64,000 nt of DNA from Desulfosarcina widdelii (GTDB lineage: Bacteria > Desulfobacterota > Desulfobacteria > Desulfobacterales > Desulfosarcinaceae). A program made the position numbers and the translations under genes. Under the pieces are notes generated by a model. It ran no database searches. It had not been told where the DNA came from and was given only the letters and a program-made list of their open reading frames with translations. Location: the NCBI RefSeq assembly GCF_009688965.1, contig NZ_AP021875.1, forward strand, positions 2,542,001 through 2,606,000, read 5' to 3'. Shown piece after piece: positions 36,111 to 44,103 of this stretch. Position 1 is the first letter of the stretch. Every line of letters starts with the position of its first letter.

Positions 36111-36792
36111 GTCACTTGATCTAAATTTTTGTTGGAACCGTTCTACACGTCCTTTTAAACGTCAATAATATAAATACCGATCCTTGCGGAATCCAGTTCA
36201 TATATCGGTCTTTTCCTGTCAGACTGCAGGGATTGGACTGAAAAAGGAAAACTGAGATCCCACCACTTAATTACCCCAGAACAACAATAGAAAAAATGTC
36301 TTATTGTTGAATCAATTTCCCAATATTCTCCGGGCAGAAGGATCTTCCTTCATTCAAACCATCTGTTATTTTTATACATAAAAGCTTTTGAAACTTCTGG
36401 CATGTGTGTTGCTGTATCATATTTAAGATCCGTGAAACTCCTAACCACAACACCAATTATAGAAAACCTTCATAAAGCAGAGACAGCGGACATCAGAGAC
36501 AACGGACATGAAGGTTACCATTTGAAAAAGAGGGTTTTCGGAGTCAAACGGATCAAGTTTCTCGAGTGTAAGTGCATCTCATTGAAAAACTGCACAGCGG
36601 GAAACTACAATTGATGAAGGCAAGCCTGAAATACGGCTTGCCTTCCAATTAAACTTAAAACGCGGATCATGAAACGTTCGTTGATTTTTAACAAGTCTGG
36701 ATCAGTAAAGTGTACTGCATGATCTATTACTGTATCCAATTGAATTTAATCGTACGCTGGATCAACTAATATTTGATACCGAGTAAAGATAT
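36111..36792. other. AT-rich, apparently gene-free region
   Basis: Marked drop in GC compared with the rest of the window. The only frame of note (36402-36614) lacks a ribosome site and has no recognisable features. No tRNA, IS ends or structured RNA recognised. Confidence 0.45.
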
Positions 36793-36984
36793 ATGAAAAT
36801 AGTAATGCAAATCCCACCCCATAATAATTATTATCGCCGAAGTGGAATGGATAGACGCCGGTTCATTTATGCCTCTCATATCCCCGAGAGGAGATCTGGA
36901 AAGGAAAGAAGAATACATACCCTGACCATAAACACTTCAATTTCACGGCAACTGAACTTTAGATCGAACCAGAAGCCAAAATAG
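36793..36984 (+). CDS. Small Arg-rich protein with RRSGxDRR/IPERR motifs (paralogue)
   Basis: 63 residues, paralogous to the 22462-22644 product: 'RRSGMDRRRFIYASHIPERR' then 'SGKERR'. The N- and C-terminal flanks ('MKIVMQIPPHNNYY' and a polar tail) are unrelated. The ribosome site is weak and the surrounding DNA is AT-rich, so expression is less certain than for the other copy. No function recognised. Confidence 0.55.
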   Translation: MKIVMQIPPHNNYYRRSGMDRRRFIYASHIPERRSGKERRIHTLTINTSISRQLNFRSNQKPK

Positions 36985-37260
36985 GGCAGTTTTAATTCTC
37001 GCCTGAATCTTTTATCTGCCAGGTGCATGTCCAATTACTTCCCAGCTTGCCTGTATCAACTGTTGAATGTGAAAAAATCTTTTTCAATAAGCCAACCCTT
37101 GTAAAACACGACAAAGAGCATTCCTCGTCCGAAAATCGCTATTATGTATTTGGCCGCACCAACCTGGGTCGATTACTTTTAGCCGTTTTCACGGTTCGCG
37201 GTGAAAAAATTGTACCTGTTCACAGGATTGAAATGCCAAGGAATTCCAAACCCACGCACA
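36985..37260. other. Intergenic stretch before repeat D1
   Basis: Nothing supported. A frame at 37023-37346 runs into the repeat and lacks a ribosome site. Confidence 0.4.
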
Positions 37261-37370
37261 GTAAGTGTTTACAGGGTGCCGTAGATGCGAGGCGCCGGGC
37301 ATGCAAACGTAGTCTTTCGTACTTCAAAGGCTCGGGAACAAAGTAGATGCGGTGCCCGGTGAACACTTAC
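37261..37370. repeat. Dispersed palindromic repeat, family D (D1)
   Basis: 110 bp. Ends GTAAGTGTTTACAGGGTGCC and GGTGCCCGGTGAACACTTAC are inverted copies. The inverse complement of the copy at 55178-55286 shares the ends and the internal 'GAGGCGCCGGGCA' and 'GGGAACAAAG' blocks. It is followed by a run of nine A residues. Confidence 0.8.
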
Positions 37371-37463
37371 AAAAAAAAATAGAATCATTTACACAAGAGA
37401 AATGACGGAGTCAGAAACGGCACTTTATCTGGCTCGGGGCAGGCGAAACGCGCGTGGTTTTTC

Positions 37464-38309
37464 TCACGATTCGATCATCCTCTTTAACATGCGGATCTCT
37501 TCGGCCCATCGGTCACTGTCCGGGGTTTCCAGGATCAGCGGCATGCCGTCGAAGCGGGGATCGTTCATGATCCGGCGAAAGACGTCTAGGCCAAGGGTGC
37601 CTTCTCCAAGGCTGGCGTGGCGGTCCACGCGGCTGGCCAAGGCCTTCTTGTCGTCGTTCAGGTGAACGCCCTTGAGATAGGAAAAGCCAACCACCGCATC
37701 GAATTCGGCCAATGCCTGCTCGTAGCCCGCCGGCGTAATCAGGTCGTAGCCCGCCGAAACCGTGTGGCAGGTATCCAGGCAGACGCCCACCCGCTGTTTA
37801 TCTTCGACGCGGTCGATAATGGCAGCCAGATGCTCGAAGCGATGGCCCATGTTGGTCCCCTGCCCGGCCGTGTTTTCAATGACGGCGGTCACACCGGAGG
37901 TCTGCTCCAGGGCCAGGTTGATTGACTCGGCGATACGGGCCAGGCAGGCCTCTTCTGTGATTTTGTTGAGATGGCTGCCCGGATGAAAGTTGAGAAACAT
38001 CAGGCCCAACTGCTCGCAGCGCTGCATCTCGTCGATGAACGCATTGCGCGATTTTTCCAATCCGGTCTTCTCGGGATGACCCAGGTTGATCAGATAGCTG
38101 TCGTGGGGCAGGATCCGGTCCGGTGAATATCCGGCGTCGGCGCAGTTTTTCTTGAACTTGCGGATGGATTCGGCGGAAAGCGGTTTGGCCTTCCATTGCC
38201 GCTGGTTTTTGGTGAACAGCCCAAAGGCCGTGGCCCCGATTTTTTTGGCGTTCAATGGAGCGTTTTCCACGCCGCCACTGGTAGATACGTGGGCACCGAT
38301 ATATTTCAT
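37464..38309 (-). CDS. nfo: Endonuclease IV (AP endonuclease)
   Basis: 281 residues from ATG 38309 (AGGAAA site); the frame's earlier ATG at 38345 adds 12 residues. It cleaves DNA 5' of abasic sites in base-excision repair with three zinc ions. Signatures: '[20 protein letters not shown]', 'NFHPGSHL' , '[15 protein letters not shown]', '[20 protein letters not shown]' and '[15 protein letters not shown]' supply the His/Glu/Asp zinc ligands. Last gene of the trp-yheU-nfo run. Confidence 0.95.
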   Translation of the reverse strand: MKYIGAHVSTSGGVENAPLNAKKIGATAFGLFTKNQRQWKAKPLSAESIRKFKKNCADAGYSPDRILPHDSYLINLGHPEKTGLEKSRNAFIDEMQRCEQLGLMFLNFHPGSHLNKITEEACLARIAESINLALEQTSGVTAVIENTAGQGTNMGHRFEHLAAIIDRVEDKQRVGVCLDTCHTVSAGYDLITPAGYEQALAEFDAVVGFSYLKGVHLNDDKKALASRVDRHASLGEGTLGLDVFRRIMNDPRFDGMPLILETPDSDRWAEEIRMLKRMIES

Positions 38310-38341
38310 GGTTTTCCTATTCAAATTGCAATGGATGGAAG

Positions 38342-38602
38342 TCAAAAAGGCTTTCGAGCATCTTTTCGCAAGGTTTCGGCTGGTAAAATATTACAGGTCT
38401 GAGTGCGCTCGTCGAAGACGACCAAAGCCTGGCCGGCGTCAAGCTGCCTTCGAACCATGGCCACATTTTCCTCCAGCGATCCCCTGGTGTAACCCGAATC
38501 GGTCCCGTGGCGGGTAACGAATTCCTCGATGAGCCCGCGAAGCGCCTCGGTACTCAATTGCCGATAGGGAATGACCAGCATCTCTTCACGGTCAGCCATC
38601 AA
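38342..38602 (-). CDS. yheU: YheU family (UPF0270) protein
   Basis: 86 residues matching YheU across its length: '[20 protein letters not shown]', '[20 protein letters not shown]' and '[16 protein letters not shown]'. Function unknown in all organisms. It overlaps the end of trpF by 11 bases and precedes nfo by 32, so it is in the trp transcript unless separately promoted. Its N-terminal 'MMADREEM' extension is a few residues longer than the enteric protein. Confidence 0.82.
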   Translation of the reverse strand: MMADREEMLVIPYRQLSTEALRGLIEEFVTRHGTDSGYTRGSLEENVAMVRRQLDAGQALVVFDERTQTCNILPAETLRKDARKPF

Positions 38603-39281
38603 AATCTTCTCCCCTGGGACGGAAAACGGGCGTCAGCCTCCTGCCGGCATAGGCCTTGCCGGTTTTTCTGATAGCGGCCAGCATTCGGGCGACTTTATCG
38701 AGGTCCTTATGCCCCGGCGAGGCCTCCAGCCCAGAACTGGCGTCCACGGCCGCAGGCAAAGCAGCCCCGATTGCGTCGGCGACGTTGTACGGGGTCAGAC
38801 CACCGGCCAGTACCAGCGGGTGACGCGTTCCGAAATCCCGGGCCGCACCCCAATCCCATACCATGGCATTGCCCCCGGGCAAAGGGCCTTTGGCACATTC
38901 CACCAGAAAGGCATCCGCACGGTAGGCCGCGGCATCGTTCAACCCTGGCGTGCCGTCCACGAAAAGGGCCTTGATGACGCCGACCCCCTCGTTCAGCAAC
39001 CGCAGGGCCAGATCCGGCGTCTCCCGCCCGTGGAGTTGAGCCATGGAAAGGCCGCATCGGATCACCCGCTCCATGACAACATCAAAGGAGGCGTTTACGA
39101 AAACCCCAACCGCGGCCACCGTTGGCGGCAGGGCCGCCACGATGGTTCGGGCCTGCTCGACCGTGACATTGCGCGGGCTTTTCGGGAAAAAGACCAGGCC
39201 GATGGCATCGGCCCCCAGATCGGCACAGTCCCTTGCCTGGCGGGGTTGGGTCAAGCCACAGATCTTTACTTGAGGTGTCAC
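38592..39281 (-). CDS. trpF: Phosphoribosylanthranilate isomerase
   Basis: 229 residues, TIM barrel. Isomerises PRA to CdRP in tryptophan synthesis. 'VKICGLTQPRQARDCADLGA' carries the catalytic Cys, 'GLVFFPKSPRNVTVEQA' the phosphate region, 'VQLHG'-equivalent is 'MAQLHGRE', and 'VLAGGLTPYNVADAI' plus 'VDASSGLEASPGHKD' hold the catalytic Asp and phosphate site. It follows trpC after a 145-base gap holding a family F repeat. Confidence 0.94.
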   Translation of the reverse strand: MTPQVKICGLTQPRQARDCADLGADAIGLVFFPKSPRNVTVEQARTIVAALPPTVAAVGVFVNASFDVVMERVIRCGLSMAQLHGRETPDLALRLLNEGVGVIKALFVDGTPGLNDAAAYRADAFLVECAKGPLPGGNAMVWDWGAARDFGTRHPLVLAGGLTPYNVADAIGAALPAAVDASSGLEASPGHKDLDKVARMLAAIRKTGKAYAGRRLTPVFRPRGEDFDG

Positions 39282-39310
39282 TTCATTTCCCCCTCACGCT
39301 GACTCTCCCC

Positions 39311-39420
39311 GTAGGAGCTGGTCATGCCTGGTTCCCATGCTCCAGCGTGGGAACCCCCAGCCCCGGTCGAATAAAAGACATCGACGCTCCCACGCAGAGC
39401 GAAGGAGCGAGTTGTAAGGA
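39311..39420. repeat. Dispersed hairpin repeat, family F
   Basis: Contains GGTTCCCA (39330-39337) paired with TGGGAACC (39348-39355) around 'TGCTCCAGCG', then 'GACGCTCCCACGCAGAGCG'. It resembles a common intergenic repeat of proteobacteria. It ends 6 bases after the trpC stop codon, inside the trp operon. Confidence 0.55.
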
Positions 39421-39426
39421 AGGTCG

Positions 39427-40230
39427 CTAATTGCTATGGGTGCCCGCCGCCTTCAGTTCTTCGATGAATCGGGCCGAATCTTCAGCGCGCACGATGCTCT
39501 CGCCCACCAGGAAATTGCGGATACCGAAGGACAGGTTCCGGCGCACATCGTCGGGTTCCGATATGCCGGAGGCCGCCACGGGCAGTTGGCCGGGGCCGAG
39601 CTGCGAAACCAGTTCCATGGCAACGGCGATATCGGTTTCGAAGGAATTGAGATTGCGATTGTTGATGCCCACCAGGCGAACGTCCGAGGCGGCGACGATG
39701 CGTGCCTCTTCAGGGGTGTGAATCTCCACCAAGGCGTCCATCCCCAGTTCGCGGCACAGGGCGTACAGTTGATCCAGCTTTTCCCGGCTGAGAATTCGAA
39801 CGATGAGCAAAATGGCATCGGCACCGGCAGCGGCCGCTTCGTATACCTGGTAGCGGCTGATGATGAATTCCTTTCGCAGCACCGGCAGCCCACAGGCGGA
39901 TCGTGCCGCCCGGAGGTCGTCGAGATGCCCCTTGAAAAAGGTGGCATCGGTAAGCACCGAAACAGCCGCCGCACCGCCTTTTTCATATTGGCGGGCTGCA
40001 CCAGCGGCATCCAGATCCGCACGAATGTCCCCCTTGGATGGTGAGGCCCGCTTGATTTCGGCAATGATATTGACGGCGGCTCCTTTCCGTGAAAGGGCCT
40101 CGTAAAGCGACCGGAAATCCTTGCGCTGCCGGGCCACCTCCTCCAGTCGGGCTTCGACGACGACCTTTCTTGCCCGGGCAATGTCTTGCCCTTTTTGTTC
40201 GATGATCCGGTTGAGAAAATCTGTCACCAT
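39427..40230 (-). CDS. trpC: Indole-3-glycerol-phosphate synthase
   Basis: 267 residues, TIM barrel; ring-closes CdRP to indole-3-glycerol phosphate. 'IIAEIKRASPSKGDIRADLD' (catalytic Glu and Lys), 'YEKGGAAAVSVLTDATFFKG', 'PVLRKEFIISRYQVYEAAAA', 'VGINNRNLNSFETDI' and 'VAASGISEPDDV' are all in place. Starts 10 bases after trpD. Confidence 0.96.
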   Translation of the reverse strand: MVTDFLNRIIEQKGQDIARARKVVVEARLEEVARQRKDFRSLYEALSRKGAAVNIIAEIKRASPSKGDIRADLDAAGAARQYEKGGAAAVSVLTDATFFKGHLDDLRAARSACGLPVLRKEFIISRYQVYEAAAAGADAILLIVRILSREKLDQLYALCRELGMDALVEIHTPEEARIVAASDVRLVGINNRNLNSFETDIAVAMELVSQLGPGQLPVAASGISEPDDVRRNLSFGIRNFLVGESIVRAEDSARFIEELKAAGTHSN

Positions 40231-40240
40231 GAGACTTTAT

Positions 40241-41257
40241 TTACCCATTTTCCTGCGTATACTCCACCAACGCCTCCAATTTTTCCATAGCCGCTTTGCT
40301 GTCGATGGCAGCCTCGGCCTTGACGACGCCCTCTTTCAAATCATCCGCCTTCTCACAGGCCACCAGGGCCGCGGCGGTATTGAGCAGCACCACGTTGCGT
40401 TTTGGGCCTTTTTCTCCCTCCAGAATCTTACGGGTGATGGCCGCGTTCTGCTCGGGGTCGCCGCCGCTCATCTCCTCGGGCTGGGCCAGTTGCTCGAAAT
40501 ACTGCTCTGGGTAGATATCATAGGTACGAATCCGGTCCGCTTCCAGTTGGGAAACCCGCGTGGGCGCACACACGGAAATTTCGTCCAGTCCGTCGTGTCC
40601 GTGGACAACGAAGGCGCTCTTGGCGCCCAGCAGACGCAGAGCCTCGGCGAACATCTCGGTGAGGTGGGGAGCGAAAACGCCAAGCAGTTGGCAATTGGCA
40701 CCGGCCGGATTGGTCAACGGTCCCAGCATATTGAAAATGCTGCGCAACCCAATTTCCGTGCGCGCCTTCATGGCATGGCGCATGGCGCTGTGGTAGAGCG
40801 GGGCGAAGAGGAAACCGATGCCGATCTCCTGAACGGCCTCTTCCACCACTTCCGGATCGGTGTCCAGTTTAACCCCCAGGCTTTCCAGGACATCGGCGCT
40901 GCCGCACTTGGAGGAAACGCTGCGGTTGCCGTGCTTGGCCACAGTCACCCCGCATCCGGCCACGACAAAGGCTGTCGTGGTGGAAATATTGAAGGTTTTG
41001 AGTCCGTCACCGCCGGTTCCACAGGTGTCCACCACCGGCGAGGTGGCCGCCTGGATGCGGTGGGCCTTTTTCCGCATGGCCCGGGCCGCACCTGCCAGCT
41101 CTTCGAAGGTTTCTCCCTTGGTGGCCAAAGCCGCCATCATGGCGCCCACCTGGGCATCCGTGGTCCGACCTTCGAAAATCTCCGACATCATTTCGGCCGT
41201 CTGGACTTCGGTCAAATCGGTTCGACTGATAACTTTGGCCAGATGTTCTTTAAACAT
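40241..41257 (-). CDS. trpD: Anthranilate phosphoribosyltransferase
   Basis: 338 residues. Couples anthranilate to PRPP. 'VDTCGTGGDGLKTFNISTTT' is the glycine-rich PRPP loop, 'AKHGNRSVSSKCGSADVLES' the following conserved loop, 'RTEIGLRSIFNMLGPLTNPA' the third. AGGGAG ribosome site upstream. It is separated from trpG by 170 bases that include a family A repeat; an unfused trpG/trpD arrangement. Confidence 0.96.
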   Translation of the reverse strand: MFKEHLAKVISRTDLTEVQTAEMMSEIFEGRTTDAQVGAMMAALATKGETFEELAGAARAMRKKAHRIQAATSPVVDTCGTGGDGLKTFNISTTTAFVVAGCGVTVAKHGNRSVSSKCGSADVLESLGVKLDTDPEVVEEAVQEIGIGFLFAPLYHSAMRHAMKARTEIGLRSIFNMLGPLTNPAGANCQLLGVFAPHLTEMFAEALRLLGAKSAFVVHGHDGLDEISVCAPTRVSQLEADRIRTYDIYPEQYFEQLAQPEEMSGGDPEQNAAITRKILEGEKGPKRNVVLLNTAAALVACEKADDLKEGVVKAEAAIDSKAAMEKLEALVEYTQENG

Positions 41258-41316
41258 GATCGTTTATCTCCCTAAATATTGTGTTTAGCAATGAATCCAT
41301 TGCCAATCCCGTCGCC

Positions 41317-41440
41317 AGCGGTTTCGTAAGAAGCCCGAGATCAAGGCTTGCGAGTCCCGAGGAGCAAGGCGTATTGGTCATACTCCGCAGTGACGAGGGA
41401 TGAAGCGTAACGCCGATATCGGGCTTCTTACGGAACCGCT
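41317..41440. repeat. Dispersed palindromic repeat, family A (A3)
   Basis: 124 bp. The two 26-base outer arms (41317-41342 and 41415-41440) are complementary at 24 positions. The right arm encodes the last codons and stop of trpG (41428-41440), so the left arm is an inverted near-copy of the trpG end. Located inside the trp operon, between trpG and trpD. Confidence 0.88.
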
Positions 41441-42000
41441 AATTTAATGAAATTGCGCAGCAGCCTTTTGCCCACCGGCGTCATGATGGATTCGGGATGG
41501 AACTGAATCCCCTCGGTCACGTGGTCCCGGTGTCGGATGCCCATGACTTCCCCATCGTCGGCGGTGGCGGTCACTTCCAGGCAGTCCGGCAAACTCTGCT
41601 TTTCCACGGCCAGGCTGTGGTAGCGCATGGCCTGGAAGGCCTTCTTGATGCCGCCGAAAATTCCTTTTCCGTCAGCAGTAATGGCCGACGTTTTGCCGTG
41701 CATCAGACGCTGGGCGAAAGTTACATTGCCGCCGAAGGCATGGGCGATGGACTGGTGTCCCAAACAGACGCCGAGGATGGGAATCTTTCCCGAAAATCGC
41801 CGGATGGTCTCCAGCGAGACGCCGGCGGACTCAGGCCGGCCAGGCCCCGGCGATATCACGATGGCCCGGGGGGCCATCCGTTCGATCTCGTCCACGCCGA
41901 TCGCATCGTTTCTCCGGACGGCCACCTCTTCTCCGATCTGTTTCAGGTATTGAACCAGGTTGTAGGTAAATGAGTCGTAATTGTCTATCATCAGGATCAT
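41428..42000 (-). CDS. trpG: Anthranilate synthase component II (glutamine amidotransferase)
   Basis: 190 residues from ATG 42000 with a perfect AGGAGG site; the longer open frame upstream overlaps trpE and is not coding. Class I amidotransferase: 'MIDNYDSFTYNLVQYL', 'ISPGPGRPESAG', nucleophile Cys in 'ILGVCLGHQSIAHAFGG', catalytic His-Glu in 'IQFHPESIMTP'. Feeds ammonia to TrpE. Its final Ala-Val-Pro-stop lies within the arm of repeat A3. Confidence 0.96.
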   Translation of the reverse strand: MILMIDNYDSFTYNLVQYLKQIGEEVAVRRNDAIGVDEIERMAPRAIVISPGPGRPESAGVSLETIRRFSGKIPILGVCLGHQSIAHAFGGNVTFAQRLMHGKTSAITADGKGIFGGIKKAFQAMRYHSLAVEKQSLPDCLEVTATADDGEVMGIRHRDHVTEGIQFHPESIMTPVGKRLLRNFIKLAVP

Positions 42001-42062
42001 GGTAAACCTCCTTTTCGTCTTGGGCCGTACAAAACGATGGTCGACGAAAGGAATTGGGTTAT

Positions 42063-43565
42063 CTACGCTTGTCCGTTGCCCTGGCGGGTCAACTCCAACG
42101 CCCGCTGTATCGCCATGGCCTTGTTGACGGTTTCCAACCGCTCGGTTTCCGGCTGGGAGTCGGCCACAATGCCGGCACCGGCCCGCACGGTGAGAACGCC
42201 ATCGGCGACACAAGCCGTCCGGATGGTAATGGCCAGATCCATGTTGCCGCTGAAAGAGACGTACCCCACCGCCCCCCCGTAGGCACCCCGCGGGCTCTGC
42301 TCCAGTTCGTCGATGATCTCCATGGCTCGCACCTTGGGCGCCCCGGAAAGGGTTCCGGCCGGAAACGAAGCCCGGAGCAGGTCCCAGGCATCGACATCGT
42401 CTTCCAGATCGCAATTGATGTTTGAAACCAGGTGCATCACGTGGGAGTAGCGCTCCACCACCATCAGATCCGTCACCTGCACGGTTCCGGTTCGGGCCAC
42501 CCGGCCGAGGTCGTTGCGGCCCAGATCCACCAGCATCAGGTGTTCTGCCCGCTCCTTTTCATCGGAGAGCAGTTCCGAGGCCAGGGCACGGTCCTCCTGT
42601 TCGCTGCCGCCCCGGGGGCGCGTGCCGGCGATGGGCCGCAGGGTGGCCACCCGGTTTTCCAGCCGGACCATGGTTTCCGGTGAGGAGCCTACCAGGGCCA
42701 TCTCGTCAAAACGGAAAAAGTAGAGATAGGGAGACGGATTCACGTAGCGCTGGGCGCGATAGACTTCGAGAATGTCTTCCGGCGCGGGGCATTGAAAGGG
42801 CTGGGAAATGACGGTCTGGATAACATCTCCCTGTCGGATATAATCCTTTACGGCGACGACCCGGTCCCTGAAGGCCTGTTCCTCCAGCAGCGGAGCGATG
42901 ACCGGGCTGCCGCCGGAAGGCTGAGCAGGTGCCGCTGTCGGCCCGCCCATGCGGCGTTCCATGGCGTCCAGCCGCGTCACGGCATCGGTATAGGCCTTGC
43001 CCGGATCCTGGCCGTCCTCGGTAAAAGCGATGGCCACGCAGGTCATGGTGTTGCGGATGTTGTCGAAAATCAGCAGTTCGTCGCAGACCATAAAATGGGC
43101 CAGGGGTGCGTCTTCGGGCAGCCGGTTGGGAATTCGCTCGAAAAAAGAGACCATCTCGTAGGTCAGATATCCCACCAGACCGCCCCAGAACCGGGGAAGT
43201 TCGGGCATTTCCGCCGGGCGGAAGCGGTTCATTAAACCGCGCAGGGTGGCCAACGGATCGCCGTCGTGGGGATGATTTTCCGTTTGCCCATTTTCGGAAA
43301 TGGTCACTCGGTCGGAAAAAATCCGTACATCGGCCCGCGCCGAAATGCCCAGGAAGCTGTAGCGGCCCCATTTTTCGCCGCCTTCCACACTTTCCAGCAG
43401 GAAAACCGGTTCATCAGGCCCCTGCCCTTTGGCATCGCAGCATTTTTTCAACAGGGAAACCGGTGTTTCCATATCCGCCAGAATTTCCCGGCACACCGGA
43501 ATCACGTTGCAGGCGCGGGCCAGGCGTTCGAACCGCTCCGGGTCGGGAAACGCTTTCAGTCGCAT
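42063..43565 (-). CDS. trpE: Anthranilate synthase component I
   Basis: 500 residues from ATG 43565 (GGAGAGGAAAAG site). Makes anthranilate from chorismate. Tryptophan-feedback element in the N-terminal part ('PVSLLKKCC', 'FLLESVEGGEKWGRYSFLG') and chorismate-binding core 'NPSPYLYFFRFDEMALVGSS', 'RPIAGTRPRGG', 'KERAEHLMLVDLGRNDLGRV', 'GTLSGAPKVRAMEIIDELE' and 'RAGAGIVADS'. First structural gene after the leader and attenuator, 62 bases before trpG. Confidence 0.97.
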   Translation of the reverse strand: MRLKAFPDPERFERLARACNVIPVCREILADMETPVSLLKKCCDAKGQGPDEPVFLLESVEGGEKWGRYSFLGISARADVRIFSDRVTISENGQTENHPHDGDPLATLRGLMNRFRPAEMPELPRFWGGLVGYLTYEMVSFFERIPNRLPEDAPLAHFMVCDELLIFDNIRNTMTCVAIAFTEDGQDPGKAYTDAVTRLDAMERRMGGPTAAPAQPSGGSPVIAPLLEEQAFRDRVVAVKDYIRQGDVIQTVISQPFQCPAPEDILEVYRAQRYVNPSPYLYFFRFDEMALVGSSPETMVRLENRVATLRPIAGTRPRGGSEQEDRALASELLSDEKERAEHLMLVDLGRNDLGRVARTGTVQVTDLMVVERYSHVMHLVSNINCDLEDDVDAWDLLRASFPAGTLSGAPKVRAMEIIDELEQSPRGAYGGAVGYVSFSGNMDLAITIRTACVADGVLTVRAGAGIVADSQPETERLETVNKAMAIQRALELTRQGNGQA

Positions 43566-43585
43566 ATCTTTTCCTCTCCGCCAAC

Positions 43586-43614
43586 AAAAAGGGCCGTGAC
43601 TCTCTCCACGGCCC
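43586..43614 (-). terminator. trp attenuator (intrinsic terminator)
   Basis: On the minus strand GGGCCGTG (43614-43607) pairs with CACGGCCC (43598-43591) and is followed by TTTTT (43590-43586), 20 bases before the trpE start. An 8-bp GC-rich stem plus U-run is a canonical terminator. Upstream segments can form alternative stems, such as TCTGATC/GATCAGA at 43666-43685, which begins at the leader stop codon. Confidence 0.88.
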
Positions 43615-43680
43615 TGCATCGGTGATCGCAGGCATGGATCACTGTACCCGCGATGGCTTGTTTTGTCTGATCGGAACGGA

Positions 43681-43776
43681 TCAGATCCCGCGGGCATGCA
43701 CGAGCCGCCAAAGCTGCCAACGCCAAGTCCCTGGCAGCAATACGTCTCTGTTTTGCATGTACGTCGATCGATCCAT
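43681..43776 (-). CDS. trpL: trp operon leader peptide
   Basis: 31 codons: begins 'MDRSTYMQNRDVLLPG', then T17-W-R-W-Q-L-W23, and ends 'RLVHARGI'. Three Trp codons at residues 18, 20 and 23 shortly before the stop are the mark of an attenuation leader: ribosome stalling there when charged tRNA-Trp is scarce would favour an antiterminator over the terminator at 43586-43614. AAGGG lies about 9 bases before the ATG. A second ATG (residue 7) is possible. The Trp frame itself has stops on both sides in keeping with a leader. Confidence 0.85.
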   Translation of the reverse strand: MDRSTYMQNRDVLLPGTWRWQLWRLVHARGI

Positions 43777-43806
43777 TTGACAACCCTTAGGTAAAAAGTT
43801 GAATCA

Positions 43807-43835
43807 TGTGTAAGGGCTTTTGAACCGGGTGTCAA
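43807..43835 (-). promoter_or_regulatory. Candidate trp operon promoter
   Basis: On the minus strand TTGACA (43835-43830), 17-bp spacer, TACACA (43812-43807). Predicted transcription would start near 43800, about 24 bases before the leader peptide start. Confidence 0.65.
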
Positions 43836-44103
43836 GAACTTTTTGTTCCTATGGATAGAAACGTTCTAAAAGTATCCGATTTGGCAGGGAACTTGCTGAA
43901 ACCAGATGTGACCGCCAGCGGAATAACTCTGGTTCCTTCGGTCCAAACCAGGGAAAACGGCTGTCATTTGGCAGACGCACGGGAAAAGCAGCCTGCTGCT
44001 TCCCGGTTGGGGTTTCGGCAATGCGGTTGGATATGTGCACAAAAGGAACCATTTCGTGCAAAAATTGCATTCGTTACGGATTCCGGACGATAGGAGGCCC
44101 TCT
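43836..44103. other. Intergenic region between trp promoter and response regulator
   Basis: No supported gene. Short frames here lack ribosome sites. The AGGAGG of the response regulator gene is at its right end. Confidence 0.4.

Noticed and set aside
36402-36614. 70-codon frame in the AT-rich gap
   Set aside because: No ribosome site, no family pattern, in DNA where open frames of this size arise by chance.
37023-37346. 107-codon frame running into repeat D1
   Set aside because: Its last third is the repeat itself and there is no ribosome site.
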